Source: Flavobacterium sp. YO12
GTDB taxonomy: Bacteria > Bacteroidota > Bacteroidia > Flavobacteriales > Flavobacteriaceae
DNA: 64,000 nucleotides
Reading direction: 5' to 3'
NCBI RefSeq assembly: GCF_004119495.1
Contig: NZ_NRQU01000010.1
Location: 47,066-111,065, forward strand
Shown here: piece after piece, positions 37,147 to 46,738 of the stretch
Layout of the letters: every line of letters starts with the position of its first letter
How positions within the stretch are numbered: position 1 is the stretch's first letter
The notes under the pieces: generated by a model
What the model saw: only the letters and a program-made list of their open reading frames with translations
What the model was told of the DNA's origin: nothing
The model's database searches: none
Position numbers and translations under genes: made by a program

Positions 37147-37182
37147 ATACAAATATAATTGACATATCAATTATATTTGTAT
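37147..37182. promoter_or_regulatory. Perfect 36-bp palindrome with divergent promoter elements
   Basis: ATACAAATATAATTGA (37147-37162), CATA, then the exact inverted arm. Each arm contains TATATTTG, a full TAnnTTTG, so promoters point both ways: minus (37157-37150) toward the serine hydrolase and plus (37172-37179) toward the AraC gene. A dimeric repressor bound here would shut both. Confidence 0.65.
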
Positions 37183-37392
37183 ATTTTACTTAATTATTTT
37201 AAAAAAGTTTCTTTTAGATCAAATTTCTAATTTACATTTTAGTTAATCATTTCTTAATCCCTTCAAAAAAATCATTTGCATTAACCTAAATTCGTTCTGT
37301 AATTTAGTATGAAATAAGCTATGTTTTAAAAAACAACTAAATACCATTGTTCCCCAAAAACAAATCTTAAAAATAACTTTTACTTTAAAAAA

Positions 37393-38547
37393 TTGATTTA
37401 TACCACAATTTTAAATATTGCGATTTTTCAAGGAGTAATCTTGGGCATCATTATTCTAAAATCTTCCTTATTCAATAGTAATTCAAATAAATATCTAGCC
37501 TACTTGCTATTTGCACTTTCTATCGTTTTACTAAACTATGTTTTTGAACTTGAAAATGTGTTTAAATCCTATCCCTTAATACGTTTTACAGACGCTGTCG
37601 ATTGGATATTTCTATTACCCGTTTTCACTTTCCAGTTTATTATAAACCGCATTGATGATACAGTAAAAAACAAACAAAAAACGTATTTGTATTACATTCC
37701 ATTTGTCTTTAACAGCATTCTTAATGTTGCTGTTTGTCTTGACATTATAGCAGGAATTTATAAAATTCCCGAGGCATACATACCTGTAATCAATATACTC
37801 AGGATTATTCAGCTTTTAATGGCCGTTATCATTGTCCTGTTTCTGCCCCTTTATTCTTATTTTATGATAAGGCATTTAAAAGACCCTCAGGAGAAAAAAT
37901 GGGTCATTACCATATTAACCTTCATGCATTTGCTGCTGGTTACATGGCTGACTACTTATTTGGCTGGTTATTTTTTTCAATTAGATATTTCTGCTGCCAT
38001 GAGCTGGCTGGCTATATGCGCTACCTTTATAATTCATTGGACAGCTTATGCCGGCATTTACAAATACAAACTTGCCAAGAACAAAGATGCTATTTATCAT
38101 TTTCTAAACAATGATTTAGCGCTTTCATCTGCCAGCCTTCAAATTATAGAAAGCGGCCCAACAGAAGAAAATAATACCTCGGAAGAATACAGAGAATCTA
38201 TCACAGCAGATAATCTTTATTTTCAAAAACTAGAACTTCTTTGCAAAGAGCAGCATATTTATACTGACAGCACATTAAACAGAGAAAAAGTTGCCGAACA
38301 ACTTGGCATAAGTGCAGGTTATGTTTCACTAATTATAAATACGATTACTGGAGACAATTTTGCCAATTATATAAATAACTATCGAGTTGAAGCGGTCAAG
38401 AAAATGATTTCAAATTCTGACTATGAAAACTACAATTTGCTGGCAATGGGATTAGAGTCTGGGTTTACTTCAAAAACCACTTTTTATAAGGCGTTTAAAA
38501 AAGTAACCGATCAAACACCTAATGAATACAAAAACACTATTAAATAA
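37393..38547 (+). CDS. AraC family regulator with membrane-spanning sensor domain
   Basis: 384 residues. About 1-215 form seven or so membrane helices (IAIFQGVILGIIILKS at the start); about 275-384 carry the AraC helix-turn-helix pair (NREKVAEQLGISAGYVSLII and the end KAFKKVTDQTPNEY). A membrane regulator, probably of the barrel gene 88 bases downstream. No ATG is available: the in-frame stop is at 37327 and the start appears to be TTG at 37393. Two fragments of similar genes lie at 19510-19614 and 21199-21246. Confidence 0.85.
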   Translation: MIYTTILNIAIFQGVILGIIILKSSLFNSNSNKYLAYLLFALSIVLLNYVFELENVFKSYPLIRFTDAVDWIFLLPVFTFQFIINRIDDTVKNKQKTYLYYIPFVFNSILNVAVCLDIIAGIYKIPEAYIPVINILRIIQLLMAVIIVLFLPLYSYFMIRHLKDPQEKKWVITILTFMHLLLVTWLTTYLAGYFFQLDISAAMSWLAICATFIIHWTAYAGIYKYKLAKNKDAIYHFLNNDLALSSASLQIIESGPTEENNTSEEYRESITADNLYFQKLELLCKEQHIYTDSTLNREKVAEQLGISAGYVSLIINTITGDNFANYINNYRVEAVKKMISNSDYENYNLLAMGLESGFTSKTTFYKAFKKVTDQTPNEYKNTIK

Positions 38548-38638
38548 GTACCGATTTGTGCAATTTTAAGTTTTTGAAACCTTTTCTACTTTTTTTAAAA
38601 TCAATTTTGTACTCAAATAATTCAAATCACTTTTTATG
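38515..38638 (+). repeat. Leader duplicated at 21214-21337
   Basis: From the last AraC codons through the spacer to the next ATG this DNA matches the leader of the DUF3575 gene at 21335. Confidence 0.7.
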
Positions 38639-39190
38639 AAAAAACTATTATTACTAGCTGTTCTTACAGTTTTAGGTTTTGCAAATGTTAATGCCCAAGA
38701 AATTAAATTTGGTGCAAAAGGAGGTATAAACTTCGCAACTGTCAGCGGAGATAACACCAAAGGCATTGATTATGTAACAGCATTTAACTTAGGTGTTTTA
38801 TCAGAAATTCCTATTTCAGATAAATTTTCTTTTCAGCCTGAATTAATGTATTCTGGTCAAGGATACAGTTTCAATGATAATACAATTGCTTTAAGTTACC
38901 TGAACCTTCCTTTAATGGGAAAATATTACCTAACTAAAGGATTTAGTGTTGAAGCCGGACCGCAAATAGGCTTTTTGCTTGATGCTAAAAATGAAAAAAT
39001 AAACGTAAAAGATTCGTTTAATACTTTTGATTTTGGCGTTAATTTTGGTTTAGGCTATAAACTTGAAAACGGACTTAATTTTGGCGTAAGATATAATCTA
39101 GGATTAACTGACATTAATAATGTAGATAATTCTTCTAGCAAAAATAAAAACGGACTGTTTCAAGTATCTGTTGGTTATTTCTTTTTCTAA
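38636..39190 (+). CDS. PorT-like small outer-membrane barrel
   Basis: 184 residues, signal peptide (NVNAQ), then EIKFGAKGGINFATVSGD and FQPELMYSGQG, typical of the PorT/outer-membrane beta-barrel_2 family, ending FQVSVGYFFF. Role unknown. It sits directly behind the AraC gene, its likely regulator, and shares leader and 3' flank with the unrelated barrel at 21335. Confidence 0.82.
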   Translation: MKKLLLLAVLTVLGFANVNAQEIKFGAKGGINFATVSGDNTKGIDYVTAFNLGVLSEIPISDKFSFQPELMYSGQGYSFNDNTIALSYLNLPLMGKYYLTKGFSVEAGPQIGFLLDAKNEKINVKDSFNTFDFGVNFGLGYKLENGLNFGVRYNLGLTDINNVDNSSSKNKNGLFQVSVGYFFF

Positions 39191-39325
39191 AGCTTATGAT
39201 TTGGTCTAAAAAGGAATTCAAATTCTTGTAACAACATTATCAAAATCTTAAAAAAACTGGTCAGACATTTTAACGCTGCCTGAAACTAAGTAAAACACCA
39301 CTTGAAAAAGCTGGTGTTTTTTTTC
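39191..39325 (+). repeat. 3' flank duplicated at 21875-22012, ending in a terminator
   Basis: AGCTTATGATTTGGTCTAAA, AATTCAAATTCTTG and AAACTGGTCAGACATTT correspond to the flank at 21.9 kb, followed by the degraded tRNA-end words GCTGCCTGAAACTAAG. The terminator itself differs: AACACCA/TGGTGTT with T8 (39293-39325). Confidence 0.65.
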
Positions 39326-39479
39326 TATTTCAGATTCAGCAAAATCATAACCGTAGTAACAAATACAAGTTCCAGTCGTGTTACGTTTCTAAAATTCATA
39401 AAACATAAATTCAAGTACATTACTCACAAACAGTTGTATTTTAAAAGGACAGCTTCTTGATTGACACTTTATTTTATAA

Positions 39480-40838
39480 TTACAAATCTGTCTGCAGGTC
39501 TGAAGAATACAGAGTCTTTTCTACAGCATTATTTTGAGATATTTTTTGAATATCTACCAGAATATCAACATCATTTTTAAAAATTGTGTTCAATACTTCA
39601 GCAACTTCCTCTGAAGTATGTTCATTAGAATATCCTACAAACTGAATCAGCTTATCTTTTTGCTGATGCATTTTAAACCCTGCCAAAGACAACTGAGACA
39701 AACGATTAGAAACATCAATATTATTGATTTTCACGTTTGATTTTGTTAAAAAAACTATTGGATTTCGAGCTTCTAAATCTATTAAAAACGGAACTCCATT
39801 TTCTATCTTTAAACTACAAAAATCACCTGTTCTATATCGTATTAAGGGCAAGAAAGGGTTACTGCCTCCGGTAACTACTAATTCTCCTCTTTCGCCATAT
39901 GGAAGCTTCACATCTTGATATTCATCAAAAATTTCTAAATACAAATCCGGCCGAATAACCTTATGTCCAATTTCTGAAGCATAAGCTATGTTTCTACATT
40001 CTGTTAACGAATAAAGATCGATAACAGGGCATTTAAAATAATTTTCTAATTTGCTTTTGGTGCCTTTTGTTAACTTCATAGCAGAAGATATTAAGGCCTT
40101 TGGATTCAGTTTAGGCTTTAAATCTAATAATGCTGTAAAAGCGATTGGATCACCAGTAAGAATTTGCGGATTATACTTCTCAAGGTATTTTTTACAATCA
40201 TCAGGATGGTTCCAATCTGACGGATTTAGATTTATTTTTAAAATACCCGCTCCTTCTAAATAGGTTGATAAAGAAGCGTATGTCAATGTTTTTTGCTGTG
40301 CACAAATCAAAGCAATTGCTGCTGTATTTTTACTTTCTTTTATATGAATATCGAAATCTTTTAGAACCGATTCTATTTGCGGCAGCCAATTGGCTTGTGA
40401 AACGGCATCAAAAAGCACATCTAACTTTGGTCCTGTAGATCCAGATGTATGATACACTAACAACTCCTCTAAATTTGCTTCATTAGAAACAAATAAATAA
40501 GGATATTTTCTAATGTCTTCTCTGGAAATGGTTGGAAAAGAATCTAAATCAGTGCCTTTTTTTTCATAAAAAGGTACTGTTTTAAGACACCATTTTAAAT
40601 AGTCATTTACCCAAATTGGCGTTTGTCCTTCGTTCCAAAATACTGTTTTATCATAGTACTTTTTTTTATAGGAATGGACTTTTAAAAGTTGTACTGCGTT
40701 TAATCGATCGCCGCTTTTAAAATTAAATTTTGGAGCAAAAGCATCTTGTCTAAGTTCATTTAACAAACTTAAATCATCAAGCAGCGGAAAACGCTCCTCA
40801 TCTGTTAATGCAATTTGTGGATTACTACTCGCGTCCAT
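39480..40838 (-). CDS. Adenylate-forming ligase (phenylacetate-CoA ligase / F390 synthetase-like)
   Basis: 452 residues of the AMP-binding superfamily. The phosphate loop HTSGSTGPK (about 131-139), motif YSLTEC (about 268-273) and RTGDF (about 337-341) place it with the PaaK/coenzyme F390 synthetase branch. It should activate a carboxylate with ATP and pass it to CoA or another nucleophile. No carrier protein or thioesterase is nearby. It is the last gene of the seven-gene operon and overlaps its predecessor by 14 bases. Confidence 0.85.
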   Translation of the reverse strand: MDASSNPQIALTDEERFPLLDDLSLLNELRQDAFAPKFNFKSGDRLNAVQLLKVHSYKKKYYDKTVFWNEGQTPIWVNDYLKWCLKTVPFYEKKGTDLDSFPTISREDIRKYPYLFVSNEANLEELLVYHTSGSTGPKLDVLFDAVSQANWLPQIESVLKDFDIHIKESKNTAAIALICAQQKTLTYASLSTYLEGAGILKINLNPSDWNHPDDCKKYLEKYNPQILTGDPIAFTALLDLKPKLNPKALISSAMKLTKGTKSKLENYFKCPVIDLYSLTECRNIAYASEIGHKVIRPDLYLEIFDEYQDVKLPYGERGELVVTGGSNPFLPLIRYRTGDFCSLKIENGVPFLIDLEARNPIVFLTKSNVKINNIDVSNRLSQLSLAGFKMHQQKDKLIQFVGYSNEHTSEEVAEVLNTIFKNDVDILVDIQKISQNNAVEKTLYSSDLQTDL

Positions 40839-41439
40839 AGGTATTTGCTGCTTCTCTGGCTTTTTTCTCTGCCATTTCTCTTTTAATGGCCATTATTCTT
40901 TCGTGCGCTTCATAAGATTGTTTTAAAACTTTATGCCTGTCTGCACTGCTTAATGAAGATAATTTATCTGCCGCTTCATCATAACTTTCGCCGTTAGGTA
41001 TGATCTCACAACAATTTAGCAGCAAACGCACCATTTCTTCCGCACGTTCATCATCATTAATCCATTCCTTAAATTTTACATATGCAGCAGCTTCACGCAA
41101 TTCTTCAAACCAAAAATTATAGAGTTTATCTGCAATAAATGGCTTATTTATAAAATCTTGATGACTAAGAAGCCATACCGAAATATGAATTGCCAGCCAA
41201 TGATTATCTTTAATAAGATTTAAATCAATATTGGTTGGTATGTTAAATTCCGTTCTTAAAAAATCATTACTTACAATTCTGTATGTATCACAAATTAAGG
41301 CTGTTGAATTCAATCCATCTTTAATAAGAAAATCCGAAGACTTTAAAAAGCTGTCTGGACATTTTCTTAAATAGGTAACTAGTTCAAAAACATCATATTT
41401 AGACATAGGCATAATTTTGTTGTGAAAATTCTGATGCAA
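40825..41439 (-). CDS. Helical protein of unknown function in the MoxR/VWA operon
   Basis: 204 codons from 41439; ATG at 41406 (MSKYDVFELVTYLRK) is the more likely start and leaves only a short overlap with the VWA gene. Entirely alpha-helical in appearance, with a Lys/Glu/Ala-rich C-terminal helix (IMAIKREMAEKKAREAANTY). No signal peptide, membrane span or catalytic motif seen. Its tight coupling to neighbours suggests a complex partner. Confidence 0.7.
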   Translation of the reverse strand: MHQNFHNKIMPMSKYDVFELVTYLRKCPDSFLKSSDFLIKDGLNSTALICDTYRIVSNDFLRTEFNIPTNIDLNLIKDNHWLAIHISVWLLSHQDFINKPFIADKLYNFWFEELREAAAYVKFKEWINDDERAEEMVRLLLNCCEIIPNGESYDEAADKLSSLSSADRHKVLKQSYEAHERIMAIKREMAEKKAREAANTYGRE

Positions 41440-43165
41440 ATTTTAAAAGTTCAGCTTCGTTTGTGACATAATATACTTTCCAACCCATTTTTTCTAACCG
41501 TATTACTAAATCTTTTTGGTAATCTGGATAAGAATGCAGAACCATAGTTCCGTGCCCGCCAGCATTTTTTAATGCAATTTCAGCCAATTCCCAATGTGTT
41601 TGTTTCTTTTGTGTATCAGAATTTAACATGCTGAATATATCATTGTCCGTAACGATTACAATATGTGATTTTTTATTTGGTTTTTCTCCAAACGGTTTTC
41701 GCAATCGCTCAATTCCGTAAGCATAACCAGTTCCCAAATAAGAGGTTAAGGTAGTTAGCAAATCTGTTTCATCAGAAATAAAACCATCTGTTTCCAAGTA
41801 ACTTCCTGGTTCACCAGATAAACACCCCATAACGGATGCTCCAGCACGTAAAGCAGATAATCCAATAATTGTTGCTGCGAGAACCGGCCATGAAAAATTT
41901 TCTTTTGGATTCATCATCGAACCAGAACAGTCTATCCCCATATATACATCTAAAGGTCCTTCTGAAATATTATTATCAGAGTCTGCACCGTAAGTTCTTT
42001 TTTGAGTGGTTAATCCGGGAATAATTGCTGGTGATAAAATAGCCGATTGCAGCCAGTCTACTTCTTCTATGGCATCTCCAATATCCCACGTTTCCAAACC
42101 TTCTGGTAAATCCATAGAAACATTTTCTGAAGTCTCTACAGGAAAATCAATTAAATGAGATAAAGCAATTTCCTTATAATAGGCATTAACCAAACTCTGC
42201 TCATCAGCATTTGGGTTGACTTGCTGCATTAAGTCGATATAATTTCCCGGACCCATATATCCATTTCTTGGTCCAAATCCGCCTTTTATATTTTCATCTA
42301 AACCTAAAACATCGATGTTTTTCTTGCCGCCGTCTTCTTTTAAACTAATCGCTTCTTTTCGCATATCGACTATTTCATCATAGCCTTCTAAATCAAGTTC
42401 TGTCATGCCCGAGATATCCATAGCTCCTTTGCCTGCATCTTCAGCATCTAATAGTATCAAAATCTTTTTACGTGCATCTCGAAACGTTTTATCATCCATT
42501 AAATAGGGATATAACATTACAGCAAATCTTCCTCCTCCATGAATCCAGCCTTTTGAATAACTTCTAACCAAAGAAGCTAATAATGAAGCATCAGCATCTA
42601 TTTTTTTACTGTGAAATGATAAATTCACTGCTAATTCGCCGCGTTTCAAACGCCACAAATATTCATAAGTACGCATCATTAATGTCCATAATTCAGAAAA
42701 ATTATCTTCTGAATTAATCGCTTTATAAACCTCTGAAATTTTTAATTTATTGACACGCTGTAATTTATCATTGATTAAAAAATCAGTATATAAATTTGAC
42801 ACCATAGGTGCTCGATCCTCAATACCGGGTAAAGCAAAACGAATTCGGTTCAACAAAACAGCGTTGTCGTATAAATTTGCAGGTGCAAAAATGTGATGCC
42901 CTATTTCGTGTGCTAATACCTCAACAGCGTAATCGACAATACCGCGTTCTACAATTTCTTCTAAGTTTATCACTATGCGATGATCTGTTAACCGAATCAT
43001 TGCAAAGCTGCCCGAAAGCCCTTCTTTTTGAGCTTCCTGATGCGACAAACACCAAATAGGTTCTTGCAAGCGCAGCAAAGGATTCCACTCCAGTTTTGCC
43101 TGCTGCCAGCACGATTTCCAAGCGGCTAATGTTTCTTTTATTTCAGATTGATTATGCATTTCCAA
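41399..43165 (-). CDS. Metallopeptidase-like plus VWA domain protein, MoxR partner
   Basis: 588 residues. The N-terminal part has a zinc motif HEIGH (86-90) as in DUF2201-type putative peptidases. The C-terminal VWA domain has a complete MIDAS start DCSGSM (412-417) and TDND later. Such proteins commonly pair with MoxR-type ATPases, as here. The middle (about 240-300) is acidic and Gly-rich. Cytoplasmic. Probably an ATPase-driven metal-dependent adaptor or protease; the substrate is unknown. Confidence 0.88.
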   Translation of the reverse strand: MEMHNQSEIKETLAAWKSCWQQAKLEWNPLLRLQEPIWCLSHQEAQKEGLSGSFAMIRLTDHRIVINLEEIVERGIVDYAVEVLAHEIGHHIFAPANLYDNAVLLNRIRFALPGIEDRAPMVSNLYTDFLINDKLQRVNKLKISEVYKAINSEDNFSELWTLMMRTYEYLWRLKRGELAVNLSFHSKKIDADASLLASLVRSYSKGWIHGGGRFAVMLYPYLMDDKTFRDARKKILILLDAEDAGKGAMDISGMTELDLEGYDEIVDMRKEAISLKEDGGKKNIDVLGLDENIKGGFGPRNGYMGPGNYIDLMQQVNPNADEQSLVNAYYKEIALSHLIDFPVETSENVSMDLPEGLETWDIGDAIEEVDWLQSAILSPAIIPGLTTQKRTYGADSDNNISEGPLDVYMGIDCSGSMMNPKENFSWPVLAATIIGLSALRAGASVMGCLSGEPGSYLETDGFISDETDLLTTLTSYLGTGYAYGIERLRKPFGEKPNKKSHIVIVTDNDIFSMLNSDTQKKQTHWELAEIALKNAGGHGTMVLHSYPDYQKDLVIRLEKMGWKVYYVTNEAELLKFASEFSQQNYAYV

Positions 43166-44132
43166 GACTGAATAAGTATAAAAAATAGGAATTTTGCAAC
43201 GTTAAAACCAATGTGTTTTCTGTTGTCGCAAAAGATGAAATCTTTTTTGTGTCAATTTTTTCGTTGCCTTTTCCGAGCCATTTCTCCAAGTTATCTAATC
43301 GATTAGAATTTGATAAAATTAGAGATGCATCAACAGAATTTGCAGGAACCAAAACTTTTCCAAATTGGTCTGCAAAAAGTGCATAACTGCTTTTCGAATC
43401 GGTTACAAATATGTTTCCATCAATTTTTGCTAGTCTCGGCGGATTTTCAAAAAATCCATCTGTGTCTTTAAAACCGCCTTGTACGCCTTCAAATTTTGGT
43501 TTTTCATCCGCCCAAGGATTCTTAAAAAGCTGAATCGAACTTTTGTCTGAACTTATGGCATTACTAACTATTTCTTGCAGATTCTCAGAAAGTTCTTTGA
43601 AATCTGTATTTAAACGAATCCTCAAATGCGCCAAACCGCATCTCCACGCATAAATACGTCCTGCAATTTTAAAATCTTCAATAGTTTTAATCTCAGAGCT
43701 GCTGAGCTTGATTAGATTACACCAATCTATTGTTTTTTCTGGTGCATATATATGCAGATTAAAAAGAACATCATTTAACAATGAAATTACTTTTACAGGA
43801 AATTTCACGACCAAGTTTGGCATTTGCGCCATTAACAGCCAAGCCTCTTTGTATTCGTCTTTATAGCGAATTGCAGATCCGTTTCCAATTAACTTCAATG
43901 ATTCTTGATAAAGCGCTTTTACGATTTCATGAATTTTTTCTGGAGCAGAATTTAAAGCAGCCGTTTCTTTTACAATTGGTTCAACAACTTCTACCATCCA
44001 GCTCGTAATTGCATGAGCAGGCAAATTGCCATATTTCATTTCGCTCTCATTGTACCATCGATTGTATAACGTACTTTTTTCGCTTAATTCTGCAATAAGT
44101 GGTTGAAAGCTTATTTTTTCCATTGCAGCCAT
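43152..44132 (-). CDS. Unknown protein between the MoxR ATPase and VWA genes
   Basis: 326 residues. Helical N-terminal two-thirds (WMVEVVEPIVKETAALN; YAWRCGLAHLRIRLNTDFKE), then a beta-rich C-terminal third (FVTDSKSSYALFADQFGKVL). No recognisable motif, signal peptide or membrane helix. Overlaps the ATPase gene by 22 bases and the VWA gene by 14, so the three proteins are probably made in fixed ratio and work together. Confidence 0.7.
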   Translation of the reverse strand: MAAMEKISFQPLIAELSEKSTLYNRWYNESEMKYGNLPAHAITSWMVEVVEPIVKETAALNSAPEKIHEIVKALYQESLKLIGNGSAIRYKDEYKEAWLLMAQMPNLVVKFPVKVISLLNDVLFNLHIYAPEKTIDWCNLIKLSSSEIKTIEDFKIAGRIYAWRCGLAHLRIRLNTDFKELSENLQEIVSNAISSDKSSIQLFKNPWADEKPKFEGVQGGFKDTDGFFENPPRLAKIDGNIFVTDSKSSYALFADQFGKVLVPANSVDASLILSNSNRLDNLEKWLGKGNEKIDTKKISSFATTENTLVLTLQNSYFLYLFSLGNA

Positions 44133-45703
44133 CTTTTGTAATTGGTATATCGTTGATGCAGATATTTTAGTTTTAAAATATCATCAGCTCGATAACCGTA
44201 CAGCTTTTTCTCTTCAGACCACTTTTGCAGCTGCTTTTCAATACTTAAAAGTCGATTATCAATTTCTTTTGAAGATATATTTTCAAGACCTTTTTTAAAT
44301 TCCTCTTCAAATCGATCAACTGGATCATTTCTATCCAAATCCTGACTCACATATTCATCGCAAGACAAATCGAATAAGTTTCGCAGCCACACAATTCTAT
44401 CTACTCTGTATACTTCATTGCCTATTTGATCGAAAAATGGAGATTCTAAATGCGGCGTCAAACTGTCGTGTAAAACAAATGGCAAAACTTGTCTAATATC
44501 TTCTAATTCTACTTTTCGATTTCCTCTAAAATAAGCCAATGCTTTAGAAAACATTAGTAATGTCATGATTTTTCTAACAGATAAACCATTCTTTGCCTGC
44601 GAACCTAAATCTTTAATTGGATCTTTTCCTGTTTCTTTTCTAAAAAGAACACGCATATCCATACCAGATAATTTTGCCGTGTCTTTGGTCATATATTCCA
44701 GTCGGTTAGACGCAGGTTCAAAAAATTCAAACTGGCGACAGAAAAACTCAATACGTTTACGTAATTCTGGATCTATTTGAATCCCTCTAATTTGTTTATT
44801 TACAGTCGTTAATTCTTCTTCTGTAAAAATAATTTCTTCAGGAATTATTGCTTCTGGCTTAAAATTGAGCTCAATGCGCTGCAATAAATCTTCAATAAAC
44901 CTTGTATTAAAGTGCATAGCTCTAATAACAATATCAATTCTATCCTTTAAGGCTTCAATAACCTGATAAGTTCCTCCACCTGCATCATCGTTAGCAGTCA
45001 GATACCATGCGCCATCAGGACATTCATAAATCTGATCAAAAATTTCAGCGTAGTTATCGGCCAGTACGGTTAATAAAGCAGATTGCGTTCTGGTTGGAAT
45101 TCGATTATATTCATCAATAATTTTTACTCTCATGCCTAACCATTTTCGCCAAGCAATTCGAATATCTGAAGTTTTTTCGGCCTTTACCATATCCGAAGGC
45201 AATGGATGTCCTAATAAATCTGAAATTGTCATTTGAGGCTGACCATGCTGAATGGCTCGCATTACATCTTTATTATCATATCCAGCCAGCAAACCCATCA
45301 AAACAGAAGTAGCTGTTTTTCCGCGACCTGGCCCGCCAACAATAAGACATTTACCTCTTACAGCTAAATTTAACAGAGGCATTAATACAAAACTAGAATA
45401 GCTTTGATCTGTAGGCAGATAAACAGGTACTTTACTGTCTCCAAATAAAAACTTTTTAGGATCGCTGTCATTAAATTCGATATCATAATACGGACTGATA
45501 ATGGCCGTATTAGCGATCCAAAAATACGCTTGGCGCAATTTCTCATCTAAAGTAATCGCATCACCAGATTCTTTTTGAAAATCATCAGTTGAATAAAGAT
45601 CTTCTACTTGAAATTTATTATTGCTTTTGGCATCTTGCGGATTTGTTGGTGATTCTGGAACTTTCTTAAAAAATCCCATCGTTTTATTTAATAAATCAGA
45701 CAT
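44111..45703 (-). CDS. MoxR-type AAA+ ATPase
   Basis: 530 residues. Walker A GGPGRGKT (123-130), Walker B VKIIDE (193-198), sensor-1 region WYLTANDD and the sensor/finger Arg in ALKDRIDI are present, followed by a helical lid and a C-terminal coiled segment. MoxR-family ATPases remodel or activate partner proteins, usually a VWA protein encoded next door, as here. Unusually it shares an operon with NAD-salvage genes. Confidence 0.88.
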   Translation of the reverse strand: MSDLLNKTMGFFKKVPESPTNPQDAKSNNKFQVEDLYSTDDFQKESGDAITLDEKLRQAYFWIANTAIISPYYDIEFNDSDPKKFLFGDSKVPVYLPTDQSYSSFVLMPLLNLAVRGKCLIVGGPGRGKTATSVLMGLLAGYDNKDVMRAIQHGQPQMTISDLLGHPLPSDMVKAEKTSDIRIAWRKWLGMRVKIIDEYNRIPTRTQSALLTVLADNYAEIFDQIYECPDGAWYLTANDDAGGGTYQVIEALKDRIDIVIRAMHFNTRFIEDLLQRIELNFKPEAIIPEEIIFTEEELTTVNKQIRGIQIDPELRKRIEFFCRQFEFFEPASNRLEYMTKDTAKLSGMDMRVLFRKETGKDPIKDLGSQAKNGLSVRKIMTLLMFSKALAYFRGNRKVELEDIRQVLPFVLHDSLTPHLESPFFDQIGNEVYRVDRIVWLRNLFDLSCDEYVSQDLDRNDPVDRFEEEFKKGLENISSKEIDNRLLSIEKQLQKWSEEKKLYGYRADDILKLKYLHQRYTNYKRWLQWKK

Positions 45704-45727
45704 AGCTATATTTTGATTCTAAGTTAT

Positions 45728-46738
45728 TTAAAATTTACAATTCTCTGCAGCAGATAATACTTTTGATACTTGCTCAATTCGTTCATCGATAGTACCACTG
45801 AGCATATAATATTTAAGATTTCTATTGTTTAAATCTTCTATTATTTTTTGCTGAAATTCCTTTCTTTTCACATCACCAGATCGATCCCAAGTGTCATCAT
45901 AAGGAATATCAGTATCACAGACAAAAATAATATCGTGCCTGTTCTCTGCTGCTTTTGCTAAATTTTCTAAGGCTGCAAGAGCCGTTCCATGGTAATCCAG
46001 CGAAAATAAATAGGTCGTAATCGCATTAGTATCTGAGAACAAAATTCGATTTGATTGCAGCACAAGAGCATCTTCTCTCTCAATGTGTGTTTCAGCAATT
46101 TTTAAAAGATCTTCTAAAGTTAGTCTTTTATTTATTTGATGCTTCTCCCAATATTCTCTTCCGTATTCAGGCATCCATTGCGTATCAAAATGAAGAGCCA
46201 ATTTTTCTGCTAACGTAGTTTTACCAGTTGATGGAGCTCCAAGCAATACCACTTTTGTTATCAAATCTTTATAAACTATGGGATGAATAAATTTCTTATT
46301 TTCAAATGAATCTTTTCTAATTTTTGTGGCAGAGATTGGAATAATATTCCGACTAACATCAACTTGTCGATTTACAGCATTCAGCGCAATACTCATATGT
46401 ACGCCATAAGGCTCACTCGAGTAAAAATGCGAGATAGTACGATTACCTAAAACACTTAAAACATAATCTTCCTGAATTTTCATAATCTCTGGCGTATAAC
46501 CAGTATCATTTGGTGAATTCACACCTTCGATGACTACAATTTTCGGGTATATTTCACGTATCCAAGCTGCTCTGGTCGCTAAAGCAATATTTATTACTGG
46601 ATCATCATAAATTAACACTATTAATTCATCAACTTCATTAACAGCAGTTTCTATTAATAATTGATGTCCTTTATGAAAAGGCGCAAACTTACCTAGTGTT
46701 AATCCAACTTTATGCTCGCTCATATTCAAATTCTTCAT
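45728..46738 (-). CDS. nadR: NadR-like NMN adenylyltransferase / ribosylnicotinamide kinase
   Basis: 336 residues. Domain 1 is an NMN adenylyltransferase: HKGH (22-25) in GKFAPFHKGH and ISATKIR (135-141). Domain 2 is a ribosylnicotinamide kinase with P-loop GAPSTGKTT (167-175). Together they turn nicotinamide riboside into NAD. The DNA-binding domain of enterobacterial NadR is absent. The start may be the Met at 46723. The gene overlaps pnuC, its natural supplier of riboside. Confidence 0.93.
   Translation of the reverse strand: MKNLNMSEHKVGLTLGKFAPFHKGHQLLIETAVNEVDELIVLIYDDPVINIALATRAAWIREIYPKIVVIEGVNSPNDTGYTPEIMKIQEDYVLSVLGNRTISHFYSSEPYGVHMSIALNAVNRQVDVSRNIIPISATKIRKDSFENKKFIHPIVYKDLITKVVLLGAPSTGKTTLAEKLALHFDTQWMPEYGREYWEKHQINKRLTLEDLLKIAETHIEREDALVLQSNRILFSDTNAITTYLFSLDYHGTALAALENLAKAAENRHDIIFVCDTDIPYDDTWDRSGDVKRKEFQQKIIEDLNNRNLKYYMLSGTIDERIEQVSKVLSAAENCKF

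Noticed and set aside
19410..39325. Active integrative element
   Set aside because: No integrase, relaxase or transfer gene is present; only remnants of attachment-like repeats.
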